Shown: one piece after another, positions 32,952 through 44,850 of the stretch
Layout: every line of letters starts with the position of its first letter
Numbering within the stretch: position 1 is the stretch's first letter
Origin: Malaya genurostris
Taxonomy: Eukaryota > Arthropoda > Insecta > Diptera > Culicidae
Direction of reading: 5' to 3'
Length of the DNA: 64,000 nt
Assembly: GCF_030247185.1 (NCBI RefSeq)
Contig: NC_080572.1
Span: 296,222,314 to 296,286,313, forward strand
Translations under genes and position numbers: made by a program
The notes under the pieces: model-generated
Databases searched by the model: none
What the model was told of the DNA's origin: nothing
Seen by the model: the letters and a program-made list of their open reading frames with translations, nothing else

Positions 32952-34724
32952 TCCCTTTTTTCATATATATAAAAAATAGGTATAGAATTCGCTCAAACTT
33001 TAGAAAATTTTTCCGAGGCCCGAAGGGCCGAATGACATATACCAATCGATTCAGCTCGACGAACTGAGCAAATGTCTGTGTGTGTGTGTATGTGTGTGTG
33101 TCTGTATGTGTGTTGTCAACTAAGAGGTCGAGATCTCAGAGATGGCTGGACCGATTTTGATCAAACTAGTCGCAAATGAAAGGTCTCCCCGTCACCCAAA
33201 ACGCTATTGAATGGTTTTGAGATCGGATGTTTACTTTTTGAGTTATACGAAGTTTTATGTTTTTTGACAGTATCTGTCACAATTGACCTTGAAAACAGAA
33301 TATATTTTCAGACTTAGATTCCGCACAGTAATACCTGTTCAACAAGCCATAGATTGTTAAAATCCATCCATTTTTAACGGAGATATCGAAATTTTTGTGT
33401 AAACGACTTTTCCCCTTATTCCAGCAGTAGAAGTCTTGAGCGCTGTCTGGCAAAGAAATGCTTGGGAGCAACGGAAAGCACGATTTTTTATACTGTGACA
33501 TACAATTGTTTCTAAGTAACAAAAAGACTGTGTTCAGCATCCTTTTTCATGACAATTTGCCTTGGACCGATTTTAGCACGGTTCGTTTTTGGCAACATAA
33601 TCGTTCGAATATGGCATATGTAAACCATATGATATCAGCATTTTCGAGTTGATAGCAATTCCATAATTATATTGATTTAAACTACTTACAGCAATAAAAG
33701 CTGGAAGAACATAACTTCCATATACCATACGACTCAGCTCGTCGAGATCAGCAAATGCGTGTGTGACAAATATTTTCACTCAATTTTCTCGGAGATGGCT
33801 ACAAACTCAGATTCATATGAAAAGTAGTATACTCCCAAACAAGGTTCCTGAATTACGTTTGGATCTGACTTCTGATTGCGGAACCACAGGATGATATATG
33901 AAACGAAATTAAAATAATGCAATTCATTTTTCTCGTAGATGACTGAACCGATCTAAAATTCAAATGAAATCTAAGAATCATCTATGATTCAAATGAGAGG
34001 TCTTAAAATCCTATAAAATTTAGTCAGATCCGATTTCTGGTTCAAGAGATACAGGGTGATTAGTATAAAAATGTTCATTTCACATAAATTAATCAGGTTG
34101 ATCGGGTTTGCTGATTTGGATAGTCGATTACGAAATAAATTTATTTCAGTTTAAGCGATACTCAGGTGAATTTAACTGATTTCGGCTACACCGATTTTAG
34201 AAGTTCAATTCGTTTCTCAAAGCTTAATCATTTTTTCAAAAAGGTCAAATAGAACTTCAAAAACAGAAATTCAAATTAAAGGACTTATGGTCCCATCCAA
34301 AATTGGTGAATTTTATCCGGTTCTGGAGTTACAGATGATGAGTTTTTAAAATGCATACCGATATAGAAGATGTAAATTGTTTAGCGTATTAATTTATGGC
34401 CATTCGAATCGTTTTGGGTTATGCTAGTTCCTGAATACCGGCTTTGGAAGTACCATAAATAATGACGAAAAACTCTAAAGTGGAACTTACTTCGACATCT
34501 CATGGAATGTTCAATCGATTGTCACACGTTAAGATTGAAATTCGATACGATTTGCAGTTTCGACCTTACAGGGTAATGAGTGATTAAAATCTCAATTTGC
34601 CGTTAAAAATGACGATAATTAAAATAATGGCATGAGAACAAAAACACCGAAGAATATCCATGCAAAAAACACATGCGGATTGATAAAAAAAGGTATCATC
34701 TCACTGCTAGGTGGATTAATCACG
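32952..34724 (-). repeat. dispersed repeat R1 inside the mariner
   Basis: This is an inverted homologue of 5754-7600 along its whole length, including the GGCCCGAAGGGCC hairpin near 33017, the GT-rich microsatellite at 33077-33115 and the start ATTAATCCACCTAGC near 34715. Mariner coding sequence abuts both ends, so R1 behaves as an insertable unit. A-runs at both junctions hide the exact target duplication. Confidence 0.75.
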
Positions 34725-34842
34725 TTTTTTATTGACACGGTGCGTTGTCTTGACGAAAAAAACATTTTTTTTCTTTGCGGTCGTTTCATTGCAATTTCAG
34801 TCTTCAAACGCTCCTATGACGCTATATAATATTCACTATTAA

Positions 34843-35514
34843 GACTGTCGTCCAAGTACAATTCGCGCGGGTGATTTTAGAAAGTTTTCGATGGAAATTT
34901 TGAAAAATTTGCCAAAACCAAAATCATACACACCTTTAAAGAACTTTTATCTATCAGCAGGGTAAAAATGGCTGAAAAATTCGGAGAATTTTTCCAGTGT
35001 TATCAAGCATAGCTCTGAAAAATGAGTCTGATCTTTTACAATTTTTTGGAAATATAATGCGAGAATATGATATTTTTTTCGAATAAACTTTTTTCTAGCT
35101 GCAAGGATTACATTCAGACACATTTTTGGATAAGCTTTCCATGCGTTTCATGGAAAATCAACGTATTTCATATAACCGATTCCGTTGTATTTTGACGATT
35201 TGGAAGTACTAAATGATATACAAATTATTCCGCAACAATGCTAATTCAATTTATAAACGAAATAATGTTAGTTTTCTACAGTTTTCTAAGTTTTCCATAG
35301 AATAAGATCGATTTTGCTATGAACTAAAGAAAATCCGCTGCAGTTTGAATGTGTGTAATAATTGGAAAATTCTTCGAATTTTTCTGCCATTTTTGCCCTG
35401 CAGATAGATAAAAGTTTTCCAAAAGTCTGCATGTTTTTTGTTTGGTTTTGGTTCCAAACTTTCCATCGAAAATTTCCTAAAACCATCCGCGCGTATTGTA
35501 CTTGGGCGATGGCC
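34843..35514. mobile_element. TTAA-flanked foldback element (672 bp)
   Basis: It is flanked by TTAA at 34839-34842 and 35515-35518. Its ends GACTGTCGTCCAAGTACAAT and GGCCATCGCCCAAGTACAAT (right end, other strand) begin inverted arms of about 145 bp that share CGATGGAAA, CAAAACCAAA and TATCTATC strings. It has no coding capacity. TTAA targets are used by piggyBac-type transposases, so a piggyBac-mobilised MITE is the likely class; the ends do not show a typical CCC start. Confidence 0.75.
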
Positions 35515-36150
35515 TTAATGGTAGTTCCTTTCTCAAGATAGTCGATAAATATTACACCACGCACATCCCAAATTCCGAAGCCGTAACCTTTCCAGCCGAT
35601 TGTTGTGCTTTTGGGTGCTTTGAACTAGGTTCACCAGTTGCTGTCCACTCAGATAATGATCGTTTTAATTCCAGAGTGAAGTGGTGAATCCATGTTTCAT
35701 CCATTGTCACATATCGACGCAAAAATTCCGGTTTGTTACGTTTAAGCATGGCCAAACACTGCTCAGAATCATCAACACGTTCTCGTTTTTTGGTGAACAG
35801 TGAGCAAACGCAGCTCCCATTTTGAACAGAGCTTTCTCGTATTCAAATGCTCATGCAATATAAATCCAACACTTTTTGGTAATTCAAAACGATGTCTTTT
35901 AAAGGTTAGTATTAACTGAAAAAGGTGACTGCAATAAAACTAGTGCCATCTATGCGTTAGGACCGGGACTTTTCTGCCCATGTGTTACTTCAAATTGGGC
36001 GACTAAGGATTAAATACAAAATTGAGAGGAAAAAAACTCAGTGATTCTTCAGGGATTTTACACAAATTTTATTTTAACGCATCAAAGACAATTTATTGAT
36101 TCGTAGTAGTTTCGAGAAAAAAAACAACAATTTCAATTATAATGTAATAT

Positions 36151-37040
36151 TAAAGCTTGTTCGCGACAAAATCAGAACAGATTAAATTTAAAACAACGAA
36201 AAAAGTTTCTGTTAGTTCAATCCAAGATGCATTTTTTTCTCGTTTAATTGTCCATTATCAGTCATCTTAAAATTAATTTTAGTTACTTAATTAAACTGCA
36301 CGAAGAAACTACGATCTTTCGGGTTAACCGATTTACTACAGCCATTGTGGTATGTGAAGACAAGTGACAAGATGTCAATACAGGCCAGAATAGCGATGGA
36401 GTGTCATGGAATGGTAACAATCGCCCTTTTTAGGCATTCTCCGCGATTTACTTCCTTGTTTGCCGTTTCGGTAGTAATGAAGCTTTGCCTTGCATGACCA
36501 CAGCTGCATATTGCCTGCCAAACCAAATATTTTTTTTGGAAAACTGGACCTTTTTCTTCGTCCTGAAATGCTCCTCTACGTCGTTTCGTCGCTTGGAAAT
36601 GTAAAAAGACATTCCGAGAAGCTGCTTGAAGTCCTCCAGCACATAAGTTTCATCGTCTATTATCACGTAGGACGACTTTCTCGTATATTCGCGTTACTAC
36701 TTGTGAGCCCGGGTTTTAGCCGTCACTTTATATTTATAATTATGGTTCGATACAGTTTTTACCTTGAATGACTTCGTACCGGTGGTTGGAAGTATGCATG
36801 AAATTTGGAGACATCTTTATTTTTCTACCGAAAGATCGGGTCTCTTCTGTAATATTTTTTCCATTTTTGCATCCTTCTGTTCTATTTTTATTCCGCTACC
36901 AACCTACCTGGTCGTTGGTAATCGTGTATCGAAAGATTTAAAAATGTTATAAACAGTTTTATCGGAAGAAGTGCGGCTTTCCCAGTCAATTGAAACTAGG
37001 CAAACGATTTTTTTATGAAATTTCCTGACGATTCGGCCGT
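36151..37040 (-). pseudogene. ITmD37E-type transposase relic
   Basis: On the minus strand the clearest part is IIDDETYVLEDFKQLLGMSF (first Asp) at about 36666-36600, then in a shifted frame KYLVWQAICSCGHARQSF and ITTETANKEV. Upstream, KSFDTRLPTTR-like and YRRDPIFR-like pieces represent the DNA-binding half. Nothing after the ECLKR block remains. The noncoding end at 36239-36345 matches 589-686. Confidence 0.7.
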
Positions 37041-37478
37041 TTTTTGATGGCCCTTTTCAAGGGAAACTAAAAATATCTAAATTGTTCTAAATTTTCATCC
37101 ATTATAAAAATCGCCACACGAAAATTTTTCAACTTCTTTGTATAGACGCCAAACAAAAACTAATCGTACGATATGCGTCAAAATTTGACAGAATGTGTAT
37201 AAAAGTGTTGCCAACGTTGAGAGAATAAAAGTTTACCGATTGAACAAGTGCGGAAATGAAAATTCCGGTTCTTTTTTGGTCATAAGTTATACACATATTT
37301 GAGGGTTTTTCATTTTATAATTAACTTTAATATGACGAATTTCGCGGTAAATCATATCCACGAAAACTGAACTAAACTGCAAGTCATTATCATGTGCTGG
37401 TGATGTTTTCAAAATAAATAAATTTTCGAACAAAAAAAAAAACAGAAAAAAATTACTAATCGATTTTCACACTGAAAA
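37041..37478. other. unassigned DNA
   Basis: Nothing recognised. Confidence 0.5.
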
Positions 37479-37945
37479 AAAATCGATCTTAAAAATTTGA
37501 AGTCAAAGTACAAAAAACCACCGTTTTTATTTGAATGAAATTTTGTCCATTATTTTTTCCATATAATGTAAAATAGGCGTTTTGAAGCGAAAAACAGTTT
37601 TTCGAACAAAAACTTTTTCTTATCCAGCACTGATATTTTCAGCAAATATCAGGGTGTTCGGTGAAATTTTCTCAAAAATAGGGATTTATTGAAATCTTGG
37701 ATGATTATGACTTTCTGATTAGTTTAGTTTTCAATAAAAAGACACTGGACAAAGAACTCATTTCGGACAGGAAATAGTTTTTGTTTTAAAAACATTGTTT
37801 TCGTTGAACGTGCAAATCATGTAATGCACGATCGGTTGGTAGGGAATTATCTACCTTGGGACAGAATTTTATCAAAACCAATAATGATTTTGTTAGGTAA
37901 ATCGATTTTAAATTTTAAAGTCAATTTTGTTCAGTGTAGGACTCA
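37479..37945. mobile_element. MITE with CACTGAA ends
   Basis: CACTGAAAAAAAATCGATCT at left faces GTCAATTTTGTTCAGTG at right (CACTGAACAAAATTGACTTT on the other strand); both ends lead into AAAATTT. The body is noncoding. The target duplication is not clear. Confidence 0.5.
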
Positions 37946-38754
37946 ATAAGGATTTGTTTTAGTATTTTTACTGAAAAAATTGTCTGAATTTTTAAAAAAT
38001 CACTGATATAAATCTTTTTTGTAAGATTTACCATTTTTGACGATAACTTTTTGAAAAAAATGATTAAAAATGTTTAGCCCTTTTCAAAAGACAGAATCAA
38101 TCAATTTTGGGGAACCAAAGTATGCAAAGTGACATGTTGACACAAAGTCTACATGTTCAGAAAGTTTCATTCAAGTCAGGTAGAGACAGGTATTATTTTT
38201 CGTGAGGTGTTTGAACCCCCAAAACAACCCCTTGTATACGCGTCTGGAGTCTTGTGGTATGCACTTTTCATGGCGAACCCGTAAACCGAAATTAAAATAG
38301 TGTGATAATGACTTCCTCCTGCGATTCGAGTAGAGTTTTATTCGAAAAAAATCAAGGAACTAATTCGAGTAATTTACAAAAGCGTACTTCAATGCTTCCG
38401 TCGCTTATTCGTTAACATTCGCGGATCCAATAATATATTCAAATTTGATCATTAAACCTTCTATGAGGAAAAAATGCGAATAGAAGAAGTGCGATTTATA
38501 TGCTACATCTCCTAGAAGATTTCGTCTTCTGAACCGGAAATGTTTGTCACAGCCCATCCGAACGTTATCAAAAACCGTTGAACATTCTCAGATAAAATTT
38601 AATGTAACAATTGTTGGAATATAAATTTTTGAAGCTGCATTTTTAGAAAGCTCTAAAAGAGGTATTGTACCAACAGTCATCTCATTAGTAGTCACCCTGT
38701 TATTTTGCTGAGTATTGGACTATCAATCAACGAGAATATAACACTACTATAATA
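37946..38754. other. unassigned DNA
   Basis: Nothing recognised. Confidence 0.5.
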
Positions 38755-39190
38755 TATTCTTCCAAATCTATTTCCTCATCCTCAAAGTAATCCCCCCGAC
38801 CCCAATACACTTGTGCTAACGTTTTTTCAATCCTCGAAACAATTGCTAAAGTCAATTTCCGGAATAGCCTTCAATGCGCGTAGCGATTCACATTTGATAC
38901 TTTCAATTGACTCAAAACGGTTTCCCCGGAGCGGTAGTTGCTAAATATCCAGAAGTCACACGGAGCTAAATTAGGCGAATACGGTGGTTGCGGAATGATA
39001 TTGGTGGAATTTTCGGCGAACAAATCACGAAGAATCAATGCAGTATGCGACGAGGCAATATCGTGGTGAAAAAACCAAGAATTGTCGGCCCATAATTCCG
39101 GCCTCTTTTTACGGATAGCTTCGCGTAAATTACGCATACCACCCAAATAGTATTCCTCGTTGACAGTTTGTCTGGTCGGAAGGAATTCAG
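38755..39190 (-). pseudogene. mariner transposase C-terminal relic
   Basis: In order on the minus strand: TVNEEYYLGGMRNLREAIRK, SWFFHHDIASSHTALILRDL (second Asp), PQPPYSPNLAPCDFWIFS (third Asp), then after a frameshift FESIESIKCESLRALKAIPE, IDFSNCFEDW and GVGGDYFEDEEIDLEE. The N-terminal half and the first Asp are missing. This subfamily differs from the mariners at 12.1 and 32.6 kb. Confidence 0.75.
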
Positions 39191-39289
39191 AGGGCGTTAC
39201 ACCTCTATAATAAAAAAAAACATTACCTTGATTTGGACGTGGATCGTCGTCAACTCATTCTCGACCCTCTTTGAACAACTTTTACCAAT

Positions 39290-40037
39290 CAGAGCTTAAA
39301 ATTGTAACGCATTCTCAATGAAAGAAACCATTCCAACAACCTCATTTTCAATATTTTTCTGTCTCATTCGTAAATGACTGACACCAGAATAAACAAAGAG
39401 AGACGAAGCATTTTTGTTTCTCATTGAAAAAATGAGAGAGAATAATTGCCAACGTCACTCTTTGCTTTATAACGTTTGCAGGGAGCATCAGCAGAATTTC
39501 AGTTCTCATTCTTTTATCGATGTATTGAAAATCTGTGACGCTTGGCTATAAAGAAAGACTAAAATATGACAAATCGAAGTAATTACATCCCAGTACCTCT
39601 TTGGAAACCAAAACTACTACAAACTCGAGCACCAACGGGTAAAAGTAATTGTGAATTTTTTTCATGTCAATTTCGATTCTCATAGCTTCGGTTGAATACC
39701 GACATTGCATACTCAGTAGCGTACCTAGGGGTACCGAAGATCTTTGCGGTTTTCCGGATTTTTGTTTTTTGCTCACTAATCCAACGATGGGGGCGGCAAA
39801 ACTTTTATTTTGCCCCGGGCGCCAGATTTCCTCTGTACGCCACTGTGCATACTATGGGATTTTCACTGAAAACAACAAATGACTGAAAGGGCAAATGAAA
39901 GAAAGAACTGATCCGCTTATGTCGTTGACTGGACATGGATTTCGGTCTCATAGTTTGCAAGCGAAGCTGAGAGTGACATTAATTTCTCTTCATTTTCGTC
40001 TATTTTGAGTCAATGAAAATGACTTTTCTTAGCTCTG
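39290..40037. mobile_element. hAT-like MITE, family R3, copy 2
   Basis: The ends CAGAGCTTAAAATTG and CAGAGCTAAGAAAAGTC (right end, other strand) are flanked by TTACCAAT and GTACCAAT (7 of 8). It is inverted relative to 20435-20950 and longer because of a 132-bp hAT MITE at 39714-39845 and about 120 bp of extra DNA at 39553-39670. Confidence 0.7.
39714..39845. mobile_element. 132-bp hAT MITE with exact 8-bp duplication
   Basis: The ends are CAGTAGCGTACCTAGGGG and, on the other strand, CAGTGGCGTACAGAGG. The string TGCATACT stands immediately on both sides (39706-39713 and 39846-39853). The homologous site in the copy at 20.6 kb has a single TGCACAGTA and no insert. GTGGCGTAC-type hAT ends are widespread in animals. 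Confidence 0.85.
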
Positions 40038-40045
40038 GTACCAAT

Positions 40046-40776
40046 CAAAAACACTTTCTCCCAACATATAATTATCACCGAAGGCCTTTTGCAACATTCT
40101 GAACGTTTCGACACCAGAAATTTGATTCCGCACACAGAAATGAATGGAACTTCTTTGTTTAATAATTTGACTCATTGTAAAAATTTTAATACTTCAACAG
40201 TCTGTTATAATTTTGCAACCAACACAATTTTTCAGTTCTAAAATCATCACCGTGGAACGGAACAGTAACTGTTTATACATTTCAAAAACCAACATTCTAA
40301 GAATACTTAGTTGTGATTAATTTAATTGTGAAAACTTAAGTGCTTTTGGTTTTTCGAAAATCAGTCTAGTTTTTGAATAATGGACCAAAAACGCAAGGCG
40401 CGCATTTTGCTATATTTCACCTTAAGTCTTCGACAGAGAATTTTTGCACAATTTCTATAATATTTACAGACCGACCATGCACAATATTCACAAACAATTT
40501 TGACTCATTGCTCCATAACAACAATAACCAGACTTATAAAGACACTGATGAAATACGAAATACCGGCATCGGGTCGTTCACTGTTACTTTAGTATCATAA
40601 AAAAATAGTTTTTCCATCGTGGAATCCAAAAAAAACTTCTCATTCTTTTCTAAGACAGTTTAACAATAAATAGTTATCTAAGGGTTCATACCAAGCGCAC
40701 ATGACTGTTCAGGTTTTTTGGCATTAAAAATGCCTTACTCTTCACTAAACGGGGCCGGGGTCAGTTAAAAGTTTCA
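40046..40776. other. unassigned DNA
   Basis: Nothing recognised. Confidence 0.5.
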
Positions 40777-41545
40777 AAAATAGCGGCGTAACCTTTTTGC
40801 GTCATAATTTTGAACGTTAATAACTCAGTCATTTGTTGATGGATTGTTATAATTTAACAACCAATCGATTCGGAAACTTTTAACTTAAACATGTATGATG
40901 ACGTCGTATCAGTATTTCAATAGTATACTATTGAAAACATGGTTAGAATTGACCTATGTTTTCATCCACCAATCCCAGCTGACCAAATTGACGTCATTTT
41001 CTTGTTCGGCATAGGAGGTTTTGGGCATGCATAAAAACAACGCATCATTCTGCGTATTTCGAAGAGGAATCTATAAATATATGCTGCAAATCATTTCTTG
41101 ATTTCAGAACAAGTAGCTCGTTCAGTGAGGTGATGACTAGATTGTATATGCGCTCGCTCGTTGGATTGTCGCTTTAGCTAAATCTTCACTGTACGAGGCT
41201 TGGGTGTCAATTTAAAAAAAAAATGCAAAAATAATCGCGCAACCTTTTCCTGTCATAATTTTGAACGATTAGAACTCAGTTATTTGTTGATGAATTTATA
41301 TAATTTAACTACCAATCGATTCGAAAACATTTAACTTAAACCTTTGCGGTAACGTCATTTAAGTATTTCAATTGCATACCATTGAAAAAGTTGGATTAAG
41401 TTGACCTGTTTTCACGAGCCAATGACAGTTGCAGTCGTGAATGATGTCAAGCTCTCGTCCGATTTGCGCAGTATGAACTATAGCACAAAAGGGAATCTAT
41501 AAATATATGCCGGAATACATTTCTGTTTTAGTTTACCCATGGCTA
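40777..41545 (+). repeat. diverged tandem duplication, unit ~0.44 kb
   Basis: Unit 1 (40777-41107) and unit 2 (41219-41545) share in order CATAATTTTGAACG, AACTCAGT, TTGTTGATG, CCAATCGATTCG, TTTAACTTAAAC, ATTGAAAA and GAATCTATAAATATATGC. The last string holds a TATA-like box in both (41072 and 41498). It could be part of a repeat with its own promoter or a degraded pair of long terminal repeats; no coding DNA lies between. Confidence 0.6.
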
Positions 41546-44446
41546 ATCTTGATTCTCCGGTAACTAGCAGGCCAACTTAGAATTATCGGCGATAGATTTT
41601 TCGAACCTAATTTGAAGCGCTTGTTTCTCTGTGATTTATTGATAAATTTTCCTCATTTAACTTGATTCGAAAAAGATTAAAAATGTTTTAATTTGTCAAC
41701 GGGTAGTTTGCATACTGAAATCTCCATTTACATACGAACACTACACTGTGGCGCGCAAATATATTCAGTATAAAGTTGTGTTATGATGATAATCATAGAT
41801 AATTCTTTTTCATTAAATGTGTCTAAATACAAATAACTATCTCTCAGCATAATCCCTCAGACCCTATTATTAAACCAAACAATAATCGTGTAAACCGAAT
41901 AGTTAGAAATTGATTTAGTCGTATAAAGCATAATATTTTGGTATAATCTTGCTTCCAAGAATCTTATAGAAGGGATCCAGACTAAGTGTAGCACAAATAA
42001 TGCAATGTAAATCGTTATGCAGTATCGATTTGAACAAGCTGTTGTCCCACCAGGAATAAAAGATTCAGAACTTAGTGCAAATAAGTTGCACAGACTCACA
42101 TATATAGAATTATCAGATGCAACAAAGTACATTATTAGAGATAAACTTAAGACAAGCTGATCTGCGATTTTACATGTATCATTTAAATCCTTACTAAACT
42201 CGGGTTACCGCCAGTTTCAGTTAAATTATCATTTACACCAAAACAACAAGTGTCTTATCACTACATGCGTTGTAACAATGACAAATTCGTTCATGTATTA
42301 ATAAAATCAAGTTACAATATGAACAAAATTAAGGAATTTGGTTGCGTATGCAGTGGTTCCTTAATATGCAAAAGTGAAAATCAATTAAAGTAACAAAATA
42401 TGTCACATATTTTCTTCCTTGTATTGCTGCCATTCTATTTTCAGACACTTTCCGAAGATTATCGACGCTTTTTAACGAAGGATCATTAAAATTACACTAT
42501 TACTGAGTTTATTGGTTGACGGTTATTCAAATTTTTCACATTCACATTTTTCGATCAAAATATTTAAAATCTTCTCTAATTGCTGTTTATGAAATAATTG
42601 AGATTGTACGTTCTCTGAATTGACAATTATTATGATATAAATTCGTTTCATTTGTCCAGATTTATATGTTGAGGTATGTATCCAAAATTGATCTTTTAAG
42701 TAACTTTGAAATCATCAAAATTGACTTTCATTTAAAGGATACTTTCCAAAAATTTTCAAATCTAAAAATTTGTTGAAGGCATCAAAATAGAGTAGAATCA
42801 ATTGTTCTGAAAGAATCTAATTGTCATTTTGCTCATTCGCCAAAAATGTAAACACTAAAAGTAGTTTGTAATTTGTGACTTTTAGTGAATCCATTATTAT
42901 GGGTACCTAATAATTATTTCATTTTTAATGTAATCGTGATCGGTCGTGTCTTGCATACAGCCCTCAAGTTTTTTGTTCCAACGTTTTGTCTTCGGCTCAT
43001 CAATGCAAGGCAGTTCGGAACTTCATTAGTGAAGACACTAGGGTTCGACACAACTTAATTGTCTCAGGTAGAGATAATTTTACATATATTTGTAGCGGTT
43101 TTTGTTTAACAACTGAGTGCCGTGGCAGTACAACACGAGCTGCTATGCACTGATGCCGACGACACGACCTGCCACTCGACTATCAAAACTGTATCGCAAA
43201 TCTAACTACCCCTCAGTAACTGGTAATGTCAAAACGGAATCGCTTGAAAAAATGTTGAAACTCGCAACACAAGTTGGTAAATTATTGATTTTGAAAAACA
43301 GTTACCAGTATCCTTGGAAACCACATATGGAATGTAAACATAAACAAGAGATTCTCACTTAAAACGGAACCGTTGAGTGTAGTTGGCCCGCTGGTAGGTA
43401 TTCAATTTATTCTTTCAGAATAAATTCTGCCATAGCGATTGTGTCGTATGCCGCTTTGAAGTCAATGGCGCGACACTTCTGGAGTACTTATCTCATAACG
43501 AATATGTAATTCGTAGTGGCGTACCGTACCGGCAACGCAAATTATTTACCACCAAAAAATTGATTTCGGTTGTTTAAGGCAATAAAAAACTTATCGTATG
43601 TTATCTTCAGAGGGAATATATATTTATCTAACTAAGCATTTATCACTTTCATAACGTTCCCAGAAATACTTACATTCCTCGTTAAAACATTCAACTTTTT
43701 ATGTCGTCTATTTTGAAGTCCAGCCTTAAGATTTAATAAAAATGTATTTGTACTAGAACATTTTTGCGTTGAGGATCTGAATGACCTGTAAAACGCAACG
43801 AATTGTCCGGACTTCGCTAGGTGTCAGCCGATTGAATGTAGACTTTTTGACAACTCGCTCCAGAGAACTTCACTAGTAATGATACTAACCGATCCATCAT
43901 GATTTCTTTTTTTGAGATCGAACTAAAAAACACAAAACGCTTAGAAATCCATTTATACGAAGATAACCACTCACCAAGCATCGGCGTTTGACAAACTTTA
44001 TATACAATTCAGCCCTCGAATGAATTATTATTGTTTGCAGTTTTTTGTAAATGATTTTGAATAATCATGAAATGTGGAATTTTTCCACAACTGTTTCAAA
44101 CTATTTGTTTATTTATTCGGGTGCTCCTTGGTAACTAGCTCATAGCAACTTAAACAGTGTTGCTCGAATAGTTAGTTTTTGTCATTTTCAAGGGGTCGCT
44201 ATATTTATGGTAACTGGTGGTAAATCGCTCACGAACACTTTTTATTCCGATTTTTCTTCGGAGTGTCTGGTCGTGTCGTCGCTGATGCGTTGAAGACGAA
44301 ACGTAAAACCAAAAACAATAAATTTACCGAAATATGCCAGATGTTTTTGCCATATGATTTATCGTTAGTTTAACCCCTTCAACATCTGTTTTTCTGAGCA
44401 GAAATAATTTATTCCTAATCACCTTCTACTTTTCTTCATTTCCAGA
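41546..44446. other. unassigned DNA
   Basis: Only short R2-like pieces (about 42990-43030 and 44280-44312) and a possible hAT end fragment (TAGTGGCGTACCGTACCGG near 43505) were recognised. Confidence 0.5.
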
Positions 44447-44850
44447 CAATTATTGCTCCGTGATGAATCGCACCGTGTGCACTGCACGAAAACAGTAAAG
44501 ATTCAATCTGTCTCCAGTGATTGACGAGGTAACTCGGAAGAAAGAGAATTCGAACGACGGGAGACTGAAGCTCTCTCCCCTTCAGTTGAATAGAAAAAAT
44601 AAAAATAAAAAGGAAGCAGTAGGCTATGGAAAAGTGCGCGTGCTTTTGTGTGCCAATCTTTTCGCTAATGGTGCAAAGTGAGGGCGGCTCCGCCTAGAAC
44701 CGGCGACAGAAACGAGAGAGTCACGTTGTTTGGTCTGTCTTGACAGTTCAGTGCCACGTTGAGTGGAGAAACGAGCAGAGGATGGTAATCGTTTAAGTGG
44801 ATTTATTATGATTTAAGTAGAGGATTATCAAAGTGAAACGATACAAAAGG
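44447..44850 (+). other. possible noncoding exon signals
   Basis: CTTCATTTCCAG precedes 44447 as an acceptor-like site. GACGAG/GTAACT at about 44528 and CAAAAG/GTAAGC near 44848 look like splice donors. The enclosed DNA is GC-richer than its surroundings and has no open coding frame, so at best this is 5' UTR exon sequence. Motifs of this length arise often by chance. Confidence 0.2.

Larger units (their letters stand above)
32702..35755 (-). pseudogene. mariner (DD34D) transposase in three pieces
   Basis: Piece 1 (35755-35515) reads RRYVTMDETWIHHFTLE (first Asp), WTATGEPSSKHPKAQQSAGK and VIFIDYLEKGTTIK. Piece 2 (34842-34725) continues NSEYYIAS, a stop, ERLKTEIAMKRPQ, and in a shifted frame FRQDNAPC with the second Asp. 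Piece 3 (32951-32702) begins MAKLHQLNFELL and holds HPPYSPDLTPSDYWLF with the third Asp. The order and near-complete coverage show that insertion broke the gene. The stop and frameshifts would inactivate it anyway. Confidence 0.8.
32638..35985 (-). mobile_element. mariner split by two later elements
   Basis: The ends are ACACATCGGCTGAAAAGTCC and, on the other strand, ACACATGGGCAGAAAAGTCC, both next to TA. Mariner sequence remains at 32638-32951, 34725-34842 and 35515-35985. The gaps hold an R1 copy and a TTAA foldback element. Without them the element would be about 0.9-1.3 kb, the usual mariner size. Confidence 0.8.

Noticed and set aside
40777..41545. LTR retrotransposon with two LTRs
   Set aside because: Only about 110 bp separates the units, and no primer-binding site, polypurine tract or coding DNA is visible.
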